Below, one piece after another: positions 52,701 through 59,079 of a stretch of 59,079 nt of DNA (positions are counted from its first letter, which is position 1; the number at the start of each line of letters is the position of its first letter). The stretch lies in assembly GCA_020431825.1 (NCBI GenBank), contig JAGQHN010000012.1, positions 8,069 to 67,147 on the forward strand, read 5' to 3'. The notes under the pieces are model-generated. The model was not told the DNA's origin. It did no database searches and was given only the letters and a program-made list of their open reading frames with translations. This stretch comes from Trueperaceae bacterium. GTDB taxonomy: Bacteria > Deinococcota > Deinococci > Deinococcales > Trueperaceae. A program made the position numbers and the translations under genes.

Positions 52701-52858
52701 GCAAGGCTGGTGTTGGCATGTGCGTAGGCACTCTCGCAGGGCAAATTTGCAAGTACCTGTCTTATAGCATAGGTTTTACCAATCCCGGTCTCGCCCCAGA
52801 CCCAAAGAGCTATACCAGAACGTTTAACAACCAGGCTTTTTAACTGGGTTTGTAACAT
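49775..52858 (-). CDS. STAND-type ATPase regulator with TPR repeats and C-terminal BTAD domain
   Basis: The 1027-residue protein begins with an AAA/STAND ATPase (Walker A WGETGIGKT near 22, Walker B FVLCLEDCHE near 98, then SRTKPP). Helical TPR-like repeats occupy about 330-760 (for example LLETCGFACYTGSDFTKAVQ). The C-terminal 230 residues have a winged-helix-like part (VLGDMRLSISGQDQAIRGKK) and a bacterial transcriptional activator (BTAD) region with LLDYDPYNLNYLALSLKALQ. It probably switches on target genes after sensing a ligand. The targets are not clear; the N-demethylase and aminotransferase genes upstream on the same strand are candidates. Confidence 0.85.
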   Translation of the reverse strand: MLQTQLKSLVVKRSGIALWVWGETGIGKTYAIRQVLANLPCESAYAHANTSLASLVTLLPETAKLPAWAELSLTRLGQGENLDSRALSAALSSKLVALAPFVLCLEDCHEVGSERLELIKILAQMIKHSKGVGLIISSRTKPPAAFKSLRLEPLNQSASDELLRAELKAELPKDALRWIYSKAAGNPLYTLEYLRFLSRQGFLWSDGKAWHWRKPEQSVMPLTVEALIELTLSKASYSGSLKKTLESRAYLALEASNQLWQTLTGLSAKAFAGAKAELERQGILHEGNFAHPLYRELCLKLLSTSQRQQYARGAIQALEANPAAAAVYLDDANLDAESTLKLLNQAIQKAKEQKNEALAARLQARVVDIYQGEKKAELAFNAALNLYEYDLNEAIRLISWAHQLKPETYTFSERLALYLAQAGRKLEVENLLDTFSAADRNSSKGLMLEIGVAHYLRNSQQVVAIWKAHPDLHSRAPATTIRNVAFSKADLGQSKAALELCQKALMEPSLSVEEQVLLLETCGFACYTGSDFTKAVQYYSEAIELFRFAGQHHRNGSLLFNRAISLQNLARFQDCLTDAKEALQLAQDSGNTLFFINAQLAIGIASLELGHFEETEKLFLDCEAYYAKTGMTTWLIDVNLGLSDLYTKWQTPYAGVLARKHAEKAWHLAKQLNNRRYLAGASPYTVMAETLYGDPQSANKLAEAAEALCSEEGDRQSLCRVLYARVMILGLIGQAKKARALAQRALELAQNLAMPLEAAKIRLEIAHLSKDKALAQTVLEWFEAGNLQNGIKLVRQYFPELNHEPSPDHAPIKASLHLKVLGDMRLSISGQDQAIRGKKRQQLLALLLEARLSGRSELDRLSLLDALYPGIPEVKALGSLKQLIHALRLEFGESIVKTLGTGYALGDIDSDAEQFLKTGHTPLWQGPYLESPSFQETVAESLHLFLYESAQPLLESEPKEVARVCRFLLDYDPYNLNYLALSLKALQQMDNQRSLLRMYEQAKKRFAEMGETLPETWTELLSPPVFN

Positions 52859-52914
52859 ACACTTTCAGCTTTCTGTTAATCATGAACTTCATTCAGACTG
52901 TTAGCCTTTCCCAC

Positions 52915-53010
52915 ACTTATTGCGAGCTAATCCGAGAGTAACGAGAATGCCAGTGCGAGTTGAAACCAAGGAATTAACAAACGGTGCAAGCTTTGGTGGA
53001 AGTGCAAGAA
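52915..53010. repeat. Two-copy intergenic repeat, copy 2
   Basis: This 96-base element matches 12359-12452 with a few substitutions and short gaps, then again at CATCTGAAGCT (about 53029). It lies in the 267-base gap upstream of the BTAD-regulator gene, which otherwise holds only weak open frames. Confidence 0.75.
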
Positions 53011-53125
53011 AATGCAGGTCTTGGTTATCATCTGAAGCTATCTGGAGGCTTGATTATTAGGGCCTTTGGCAAAAAAAGAAGGCTAAAAATGGGGTTTGTT
53101 TGGGAAGGGAAAGATCAGAGGTATA

Positions 53126-54130
53126 TTATGATTTTAGGAACTCGAGCAGCAAATCTTTGTAGTGACTGATTCCTTTATAGTTCAGCATGGCTTCAGACAT
53201 GGTGTCAATGGCAGCAGCTAACTGAGTTTTTCTTTGGGCACTGGAGAGGGTGTTCCTTAAAGGCTCCTGAAAAATACGAATGGCAAAAAGACCACGGTTC
53301 AAGTCTGGAAAACTATGCAGCGTTTGCCGCTCAACCCGAAACTGAAGCGTATCCAAAAGGGTATTGATATCATCTTGCGCTTTAAGTTTTAAGAGTCTGG
53401 GTTCACGGGGCAAAAGCTTCGGGTTTTGCGAGATGCCTGGGGTGCTGGCTAAGCTCCAGTTATAGCGCACAAAAGGCCCTTTACTGGTCATGGCTTTAAG
53501 CATATTGCCCTGAGCTTTTGTTAAGGGCGCATTATCGGGAACAGGGTTATGTATGGCGGCAAAATCCAGGCCTAACTTTTCTAAAGGGTCCCAGTGACTG
53601 GGTAAACTTACCAGCAAACACTCGGCTAAATTAGCATGTGGTGCAACTGCATTTCTGTACATAATAACCAGATCTTCCTGAACACAAAAAGCTAAAAAGT
53701 CGCAGAGCCTATCAAAAGGCTCGAGCCCCTGCAAATGCTCAAAACACTGCCTGCCCAAGTCTGGAAAAGCTGCCCCATCAGCCTGAAAAGTGAGCTTGCC
53801 CATTTTGTCTAAACTGATGCCTAAGAGTTTGGACACGAGGGTGTCACTGGCAAAACAAAAATACTCCGGCAAATCACTGGCTATAAGGGCTACAATTTGC
53901 CAGAGGCAGTTTTCTAGACTCACCAGATCATGGCTAAGATAGCAGCGACCATGCTGCGGATAAGTTTTTAGGAGCGTCAGTTTTTCTGTCGTATAAAGAG
54001 GATAATGTGCATCGAGCCAGAAAAGTCCAGCATCAGGTTTATCAAGTGCAAGGCTGCCCAGCTTGTACAGATCGGCCTTTACCTCAAAAGGTACGCTAAC
54101 CGAAAAAGGAACCTGCGCAGGGGCTAACAT
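53126..54130 (-). CDS. Heme-dependent oxidative N-demethylase-like protein (DUF3445)
   Basis: The 334-residue protein matches the DUF3445/HODM alpha-subunit family: DLVSLENCLWQIVALIASDL (20 residues) near 70, VSKLLGISLDKMGKL near 101, and VERQTLHSFPDLNRGLFAIR (20 residues) near 270, followed by IFQEPL. Characterised relatives use a heme with PAS-like folding to demethylate dimethylamine, giving formaldehyde. The flavin and Fe-S partner subunits are not adjacent here. The gene starts three bases after the aminotransferase stop, so both are likely to act in amine breakdown. Confidence 0.82.
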   Translation of the reverse strand: MLAPAQVPFSVSVPFEVKADLYKLGSLALDKPDAGLFWLDAHYPLYTTEKLTLLKTYPQHGRCYLSHDLVSLENCLWQIVALIASDLPEYFCFASDTLVSKLLGISLDKMGKLTFQADGAAFPDLGRQCFEHLQGLEPFDRLCDFLAFCVQEDLVIMYRNAVAPHANLAECLLVSLPSHWDPLEKLGLDFAAIHNPVPDNAPLTKAQGNMLKAMTSKGPFVRYNWSLASTPGISQNPKLLPREPRLLKLKAQDDINTLLDTLQFRVERQTLHSFPDLNRGLFAIRIFQEPLRNTLSSAQRKTQLAAAIDTMSEAMLNYKGISHYKDLLLEFLKS

Positions 54131-54133
54131 GGC

Positions 54134-55477
54134 TTAGTCTGATAACTTCGTTAGAGCAGTATCTAAAGCATTAACGATAATGTCTAGCTCGGGCTTCTGG
54201 ATGATAAGAGGTGGTGACATGACGATAACGCCTGTAGGTAAGACCCGAATCATAGCGCCTTCATCCTGACAGATTGCACTCATTTTCTGGGCAAGGTCTG
54301 GTTGCAGGCGTTCTTTGGTCTGGCGCTTAGCCACCAGTTCGACAGCAGCCATCAGACCTTTACCACGGACATCGCCAATCAGAGCATGCTTAGCTTGTAA
54401 TTTGCTAAGGGCTGCCAGGAAGTACTCGCCTTGAAGCCGGGCATTTTCAGGAAGATTTTCTTTTTCGACGATGTCCAGATTTGCTAAGGAAGCAGCGCAG
54501 GCTACCGGATGACCCGCGTAGGTGTAGCCGTGCATCACCGGATCGCTCGAGGCTTCTATGGCATCATTAATGCGCTTATTGATGACCGTTGCACCCAGTG
54601 GAATATAACCTGAAGTAATACCCTTAGCCATGGTCATCATGTCGGGTTTGACACCCCAGGTCCTCGAGCCAAACATGGTACCGCTACGCCCAAAGCCAGT
54701 AATCACCTCATCAGCGATGAGCAGAACACCGTGCTTATCACAAACGTCACGTATCAGAGGCCAGAAATTGGCGGGTGGCACAATGACTCCACCTGCTCCC
54801 TGAATAGGTTCGGCAATAAAGGCGGCAACGGTTTCCGGGTTCTGTGCCTGAATTTCACGGTCCAGAAGGTTGGCAATTATTTCGCCCAGAGCCTCAGGGT
54901 CTTCGGTATAAGGGTTGCGGAAGGTCCAGGGACTATCTATCTGATAGCAGTAAGGCAAGAGGGGTTCGTAGGCTTTCCGAAAGCGGGCATTGCCATTGAC
55001 CGAAGCGCCCCCAAAATGGGTACCGTGGTAGCCTTCTTTCAGCGAGAAAAACTTTACCCTTTGAGGTTCGCCTGCAGCTTTCCAGTACTGCCGGGCAAGT
55101 TTGAGAGCGGTTTCAACAGCATCTGAGCCGTTACTCGAGAACATGACTCTAGCCATGCCTTCAGGCTTTGTCATGCCGATCACTCGCTCTGAAAGCTCAA
55201 TTGACCTTGGATTGGTCATTCCGTGGAAGTTCGAGTAGTAGACCAGTTCATCGAGTTGCGCCACAATGGCATCTTTGACTTCCTGGCGGTTATGACCAAT
55301 ATTGACATTCCAGAGACCCGCCGTTGCGTCTACCATGCGTTTGCCGTCAATATCGATGATATAAACCCCTTCACCCTTCTGGATAATATGCGGAGCTTTG
55401 TTTTGAAAACTTGCCGGGTTACCCATAGGGTGAAGCTGGTACTTGGAGCTCGAGTCTTTGAGTTGCTGCTTGTCCAT
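54134..55477 (-). CDS. Class III (omega) aminotransferase
   Basis: The 447-residue PLP enzyme has the class III start (GEGVYIIDIDGKRMVDATAG, 20 residues) near 35, FSSNGSDAVETALKLAR near 108, LLIADEVITGFGRSGTMFG near 255 and the PLP-Lys in MTMAKGITSGYIPLGA near 288. Likely substrates are omega-amino acids, polyamines or beta-alanine with pyruvate. It leads a minus-strand pair with the DUF3445 gene and is divergent from the MhpD-type hydratase gene. Confidence 0.92.
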   Translation of the reverse strand: MDKQQLKDSSSKYQLHPMGNPASFQNKAPHIIQKGEGVYIIDIDGKRMVDATAGLWNVNIGHNRQEVKDAIVAQLDELVYYSNFHGMTNPRSIELSERVIGMTKPEGMARVMFSSNGSDAVETALKLARQYWKAAGEPQRVKFFSLKEGYHGTHFGGASVNGNARFRKAYEPLLPYCYQIDSPWTFRNPYTEDPEALGEIIANLLDREIQAQNPETVAAFIAEPIQGAGGVIVPPANFWPLIRDVCDKHGVLLIADEVITGFGRSGTMFGSRTWGVKPDMMTMAKGITSGYIPLGATVINKRINDAIEASSDPVMHGYTYAGHPVACAASLANLDIVEKENLPENARLQGEYFLAALSKLQAKHALIGDVRGKGLMAAVELVAKRQTKERLQPDLAQKMSAICQDEGAMIRVLPTGVIVMSPPLIIQKPELDIIVNALDTALTKLSD

Positions 55478-55530
55478 AAAGGCCGCCTTCCTAAATGGTC
55501 ACAGTATAAGGGAAACTCGAGTAGCCAAGA

Positions 55531-55563
55531 TACTAGGTACTGAGTACTAGGTACCCGGTACTA
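55531..55563. promoter_or_regulatory. TACTAGGTAC direct repeats in divergent gap
   Basis: TACTAGGTAC occurs at 55531-55540 and 55545-55554, followed by GGTACTA at 55557-55563. The units are separated by 14 bases start to start and hold the palindromes AGTACT and GGTACC. They lie between the aminotransferase and hydratase genes and are a likely regulator site. Confidence 0.5.
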
Positions 55564-55581
55564 AATTTGGTAAAACTGGGT

Positions 55582-56361
55582 ATGAGTCTAATTAGCGATC
55601 TATTTACTACTCGAGGTCATGGTATGGCCTTACCTTCAAATTCTGGTCTTGATCTTGCCTCAGCTTATAGCGTAGCGCACGAGCTAAACCAGCGGGAACA
55701 AGAAACTGGCAAGACACTGGTAGGGCGTAAGATTGGCATAAGCAACCGCGCTGCCTGGGACAAAATGGGCTTAACGGATGTGGTTTGGGGTTATCTTTAT
55801 AGCGATACAGTGTTTAGTGCCGAAGACAACAGTTTTGAACTTTCCCTTGAAAACTTAAGTCAACCCAAGCTCGAGCCGGAAATAGTCTTTGGTTTATCTG
55901 CTGCCTTGCCAGGCAATACCCGTGACCCAAAAGAACTGATTAAAGCGGTTGAGTGGATGGCCCTGGGGTTTGAAGTGGTGCAGTGTCCCTACCCGGACTG
56001 GGTTTTTAAACCTGCTGATCTGGTGGCGACGTTTGGTTTTCATGGTGCTCTGATTATTGGTGAGAAACTCGAGGTGAGTCCAGATATGGCCCACGCTTTT
56101 GCTTCTTGCCGGGCTACCTTAAAAAGAGACGGTGAAACCGTTGCTGAAGGCGGCGGGACGCAGGTGGTGGATAGTCCTCTTGTTGCCTTAGGTCATCTGG
56201 CAGATTTGATTGCGAGTGACCCAAATGCTCAGGCGTTAGGAGAGGGTGAACTGGTTACCACCGGAACCTTGACAGCGGCGCCTGCTATTGCCTCTGGGGA
56301 AACCTACGAAATCATTGTTACGGGTCTTGGGTTACCAAAACTCACGCTCAAGCTAAGCTAA
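55582..56361 (+). CDS. 2-keto-4-pentenoate hydratase-type enzyme (MhpD/HpaH family)
   Basis: The 259-residue protein has the hydratase/decarboxylase landmarks: GRKIGISNRAAWDKMG near 43, the metal-binding acidic segment PKLEPEIVFGL near 98, ALGFEVVQCPYPDW and LVALGHLADLIA near 203. These enzymes hydrate 2-hydroxy-2,4-dienoates from the meta-cleavage of aromatics; HpaH acts in homoprotocatechuate breakdown, which would fit hpaB at 43502, though they are 11 kb apart. I chose the ATG at 55582; a TTG at 55567 is the alternative. Confidence 0.88.
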   Translation: MSLISDLFTTRGHGMALPSNSGLDLASAYSVAHELNQREQETGKTLVGRKIGISNRAAWDKMGLTDVVWGYLYSDTVFSAEDNSFELSLENLSQPKLEPEIVFGLSAALPGNTRDPKELIKAVEWMALGFEVVQCPYPDWVFKPADLVATFGFHGALIIGEKLEVSPDMAHAFASCRATLKRDGETVAEGGGTQVVDSPLVALGHLADLIASDPNAQALGEGELVTTGTLTAAPAIASGETYEIIVTGLGLPKLTLKLS

Positions 56362-56366
56362 AGCTC

Positions 56367-56996
56367 ATGGAATGCGATTTTTCGCGGGCGAGTTGGCTAA
56401 ACCAACCGCAAATATTTGAGATTTTAAAAGACAGGGTTCGTCTGACTACCGAGCCCGGCACCGATTTCTGGCAGCGTAGCTACTACGGTTTTCGCAATGA
56501 TAATGCGCCAGCACTCCTGCTCGAGTCTGCTGAGAACTTCAGTTTTACTGTTAAAGTCGAGTTTCAGTATCAGTCCAGATTTGACCAGTGTGGCCTTGTC
56601 ATTTATCTGGATAGTGAAAATTGGTTTAAGGCCGCCATTGAATATGAAAATGCCAGCTTTTCCCGCCTGGGCAGTGTGGTGACCAATTTGGGTTATTCCG
56701 ATTGGGCAACCACCGATATTCCAAGTACCACGAGTATAAGTTACCGCCTTAGTCGGCGCGGCCCGGATTTTTTGCTCGAGTCTTCTGCAAACGGCGTAAA
56801 CTTTGGGCAAATGCGTATCTTTCACTTGCATGCTTTGGGTGGAACTACGGCTGACATGGGAAAACGCAATCCACCGCTGGCTCCTGAAAGAGCGCTTCGT
56901 TTTGGCCTCTATGCCTGTAGTCCGCTTGACTCGAGCTTCACGGCCAGTTTTAGTGATTTTAAGCTCGAGCCTTCACTTTGGCAGGCCCATCTCTGA
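56367..56996 (+). CDS. DUF1349 protein
   Basis: The 209-residue beta-sandwich protein matches DUF1349: TEPGTDFWQRSYYGFRNDNA (20 residues) near 29, FSFTVKVEFQYQSRFDQCGL (20 residues) near 58, IYLDSENWFKAAIEYEN and RFGLYACSPLDSSFTASFSD (20 residues) near 178. The fold is lectin- or glucanase-like, but the role is unknown. It starts six bases after the hydratase stop and overlaps the next gene by one base, so the three form an operon. Confidence 0.85.
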   Translation: MECDFSRASWLNQPQIFEILKDRVRLTTEPGTDFWQRSYYGFRNDNAPALLLESAENFSFTVKVEFQYQSRFDQCGLVIYLDSENWFKAAIEYENASFSRLGSVVTNLGYSDWATTDIPSTTSISYRLSRRGPDFLLESSANGVNFGQMRIFHLHALGGTTADMGKRNPPLAPERALRFGLYACSPLDSSFTASFSDFKLEPSLWQAHL

Positions 56997-57424
56997 TGGA
57001 CCCGGAAAACCCCGTTGTTAAGTTTTGTGCTGAAGGTATGGTGTCTGAAACAAAGGAGGCGTACGGTAGCGCCAAAGACTCCTTTGAAAAGGCATGGAAG
57101 ATTGCCAAAGATGATTATGAAAAGGCGATTGCCGCTCACTATGTGGCGCGGCACGCAGAAACGGATGCCGAAGTTTTGCGCTGGAATCTGCTGGCGTTTG
57201 AGCATGCCAGCTTAGCCCCTCAAGAGAGAGTCAAAGGCTTCTACCCGTCTTTATATCTCAACCTTGGTCATAGCTATGAAGTGCTTGGCGACCCTGCAAG
57301 TGCCAAAAACTATTACGGCAAAGCAGTTGCTAGCCTGAACGTACTATCAGAAGATGCATACGGCGAGATTGTCAGAGATGCGCTTAAGCGGGGGCTCGAG
57401 CGTGTGGCATCTGATACGCAGTAA
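56996..57424 (+). CDS. Small TPR-like protein
   Basis: The 142-residue all-helical protein looks like two or three TPR units (TKEAYGSAKDSFEKAWKIAK, 20 residues; AEVLRWNLLAFEHAS; LYLNLGHSYEVLGDPASAKN, 20 residues). The ATG overlaps the stop of the DUF1349 gene (TGATG), so it is co-translated with it. Similar proteins are sometimes labelled rRNA adenine methyltransferase, but no methyltransferase motif is present. Confidence 0.8.
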   Translation: MDPENPVVKFCAEGMVSETKEAYGSAKDSFEKAWKIAKDDYEKAIAAHYVARHAETDAEVLRWNLLAFEHASLAPQERVKGFYPSLYLNLGHSYEVLGDPASAKNYYGKAVASLNVLSEDAYGEIVRDALKRGLERVASDTQ

Positions 57425-57626
57425 GCAAACTTTTGCTTGGTCTTAAGTGAAAAGCCTCGTTTTAAGCTTCAGTCCAGAAGCGCAGTTTGAAAACGTCCTG
57501 AGCGTTTGATGAATAGCAATTTGCCTAAAAAGCACGTTGTGACAAAGCTGCTGATGCTAGACTAACACCTGATTTGTTATTTCTTGGGAAACAATTAAAC
57601 GATTTTGTCCTGACAATGGAGGAAAG

Positions 57627-58964
57627 ATGCGAAAAAATGTCATCATCGCCGGTGTCTTTGTCGTTGGCCTAGCCCTTGGCTTAGTCTACGCCCAACTTTC
57701 ACAAAACACTATCGATGCCTTTTTAGCAAGCCCGGTGGGCCGTGCGTTCATGGAGACGTATGGTGCCTTGCAAAGTGATTATCTTGAAGGGGTCGATAAT
57801 GAAAAGGTCGTTCGGGGTGCCATTAATGGCATGATTGAAGCTCTGGATGATCCTTACACGCACTACCTCGAGCCCAAAGCTGCTGACCGTGACCGCGAAG
57901 ACCGCACCGGAAGTTTTGGTGGGATAGGTGCGACCCTTTCAGCTATTAACCGCAAAGATCAAACCATCGTTGAGATTGTCAATGTTTATAAAGACAGCCC
58001 AGCCTGGAATGCTGGTTTGCAGCGGGGTGACATTTTTATCGAAGTTGACGGTGAAAATGTTGAAGAAACCCCCATTGATGATGTGGTCGAAAAAGTCAGA
58101 GGCCCCGAAGGCAGTACGGTTAACCTCAAGATGAAGCGGGCCGGTGCCGATAATTTACTCGAGTTTAATATCGTTCGGGGAACCATTGAAATTATTTCGG
58201 TTGAATCAACAGTTTTACCCAATAACGTTGGCTATGTAACGATTAGTACCTTCGCCAATCAGCGTGTATTTGATCAGCTTGACGAGCAGCTAAAAAACCT
58301 AAAAGAACAGGGGATTGAGTCTCTCATTTTAGACTTGCGTGATAATGGTGGCGGTCTTCTTAATCAGGGTATTCTGGTTGCAGATGAGTTTTTAAGCAGT
58401 GGTGACATTGTGTTCCAGCGTTCACGTGGCGTAACAACCCGTCTGGCTGCGGCGGATCCGACTTACTTTGATCTGCCCATGGTGGTTCTGGTAAACAAAA
58501 ACTCTGCTTCTGCTTCAGAGATTGTGGCTGGTGCCCTACAAGACAATAATCGTGCGCTGGTGGTTGGCGAAGAAACCTTTGGTAAAGGGGTGGGTCAAAC
58601 CGTCAGTCCTTTAAGTGACGGTGGTCAACTGGTGCTGCTTAATTTTGAGTGGCTGACCCCTAATCGTCAGAGCATCAACCAAAAAGGCATTACGCCAAAT
58701 GTAGAAGTGGTAGACACCCGTCGTCCTGGGTTTTTAACTTTAGAAGGCCAGGGTGCGGAACCCGGTCAGGAAATTGAGATTTTGGTCAATGGTGAATCGA
58801 TTGGCAAGGCTGATATTAATGAGGACGGCAGCTTTGACTTCTTCCAGACTATCGAAAGACCTGATGTCAGTGCGGTACAGGGCGAAGCTCTGGTCGATCT
58901 TAATAACGACAGTGCGTTAAAAACTGCCTACGATACCTTGCTCGAGCAAATTGCCAAAAACTAG
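57627..58964 (+). CDS. S41-family carboxyl-terminal processing protease
   Basis: The 445-residue protein has a signal anchor (VIIAGVFVVGLALGLVYAQ), a PDZ domain with GGIGATLSAINRKDQTIVEI (20 residues) near 96, and the S41 protease core. The catalytic Ser is in NKNSASASEIVAGAL near 293 and the Lys in GEETFGKGVGQTV near 315. CtpA-type enzymes trim or degrade exported proteins from their C-termini. The last 80 residues form a small Ig-like domain (FLTLEGQGAEPGQEIEILVN) not found in the shortest family members. GGAGGA lies before the ATG. The gap upstream (57425-57626) shows no other feature. Confidence 0.94.
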   Translation: MRKNVIIAGVFVVGLALGLVYAQLSQNTIDAFLASPVGRAFMETYGALQSDYLEGVDNEKVVRGAINGMIEALDDPYTHYLEPKAADRDREDRTGSFGGIGATLSAINRKDQTIVEIVNVYKDSPAWNAGLQRGDIFIEVDGENVEETPIDDVVEKVRGPEGSTVNLKMKRAGADNLLEFNIVRGTIEIISVESTVLPNNVGYVTISTFANQRVFDQLDEQLKNLKEQGIESLILDLRDNGGGLLNQGILVADEFLSSGDIVFQRSRGVTTRLAAADPTYFDLPMVVLVNKNSASASEIVAGALQDNNRALVVGEETFGKGVGQTVSPLSDGGQLVLLNFEWLTPNRQSINQKGITPNVEVVDTRRPGFLTLEGQGAEPGQEIEILVNGESIGKADINEDGSFDFFQTIERPDVSAVQGEALVDLNNDSALKTAYDTLLEQIAKN

Positions 58965-58983
58965 AAAATAATCCTGATTCGGG

Positions 58984-59017
58984 CCCCTGAGTTTTTCTGA
59001 CTCAGGGGATTTTTATT
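58984..59017 (+). terminator. Rho-independent terminator after S41 protease gene
   Basis: CCCCTGAGT at 58984-58992 pairs perfectly with ACTCAGGGG at 59000-59008, followed by a T-rich tract. The remaining 60 bases to the window edge hold no recognisable gene start. Confidence 0.9.
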
Positions 59018-59079
59018 TAGATACATTCATCATGAAGTTTGACTTAAGCCATCACGTCGCGGCATATTTGTAAGCCATA

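Noticed and set aside
52984-53169. Plus-strand open frame of 61 codons over the repeat and the end of the DUF3445 gene
   Set aside because: It begins inside the two-copy repeat, lacks a ribosome site and promoter, and overlaps the conserved end of the gene on the other strand.
56996-57424. Small TPR protein as an rRNA adenine methyltransferase
   Set aside because: It has no S-adenosylmethionine-binding motif and is too short; the sequence is plain TPR-like helices.
1-59079. Insertion sequences, prophage or integron in the window
   Set aside because: No transposase, integrase or phage-like frame is present, and CTCGAG density stays even across the window, which argues against a recently acquired block.

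Overview
This 59 kb window is ordinary chromosomal DNA of a free-living heterotrophic bacterium with roughly balanced base composition (GC near one half by eye). It has lipoproteins, Tat and Sec signal peptides and outward-acting proteases. Several traits fit the Deinococcota, perhaps a low-GC relative of Truepera or Meiothermus: many genes start 5-7 bases after a TAnnnT -10 box with no Shine-Dalgarno sequence (leaderless transcripts), there is a family-5-like uracil-DNA glycosylase, a CRP/FNR regulator that looks like the SdrP type, and an ATPase-BTAD activator. This placement is inference. I see no rRNA, tRNA, CRISPR array, insertion sequence or phage gene.

Layout. 1-9694: an L-rhamnose module. 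It has a sugar ABC permease (cut by the left edge), its ATPase and a DeoR regulator on the minus strand, facing rhaA, a bifunctional aldolase/lactaldehyde dehydrogenase (rhaEW type) and lutABC on the plus strand. Together they can take rhamnulose-1-phosphate to lactaldehyde, lactate and pyruvate; no rhamnulokinase is in view. 9799-14909: a small PepSY-like exported protein with a His/Asp tail, a two-component system, ApbE, a Tat-exported DUF2271 protein and a PepSY transmembrane protein, probably an envelope redox or metal system. 14970-27412: housekeeping and small enzymes (prmC, lspA, a CRP-like regulator, a Na+/H+ antiporter, a uracil-DNA glycosylase, a PatB-like lyase, an esterase, a HAD phosphatase, a metallophosphoesterase, a LOG protein, membrane proteins, mnmD). 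27597-36399: an internally duplicated lipoprotein, a sulfotransferase-like/aminotransferase pair, a PpiC foldase, a large exported TPR protein and an HD-GYP response regulator. 36636-43404: a sirtuin, an orphan iolB, an alpha/beta hydrolase, a degenerate metallophosphoesterase, then a TetR regulator divergent from a three-gene membrane cassette of unknown function. 43502-58964: HpaB with a divergent PucR regulator, a papain-like lipoprotein, a zinc-ribbon protein, a BTAD regulator, a heme-dependent N-demethylase-like protein with a class III aminotransferase, an MhpD-type hydratase, DUF1349 and TPR proteins, and an S41 protease.

The strongest signal not explained by genes is the hexamer CTCGAG. 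I count about 150 copies by eye against about 14 expected at random. They lie in genes on both strands and in all reading frames, and between genes, including both arms of a terminator hairpin. This resembles the HIP1 palindrome of cyanobacteria or uptake-type repeats, and is the best candidate for an undescribed genome-wide system. The next best are the TetR-controlled membrane cassette at 40456-43404, with clear paired operators, and a two-copy intergenic repeat of about 95 bp at 12359 and 52915.
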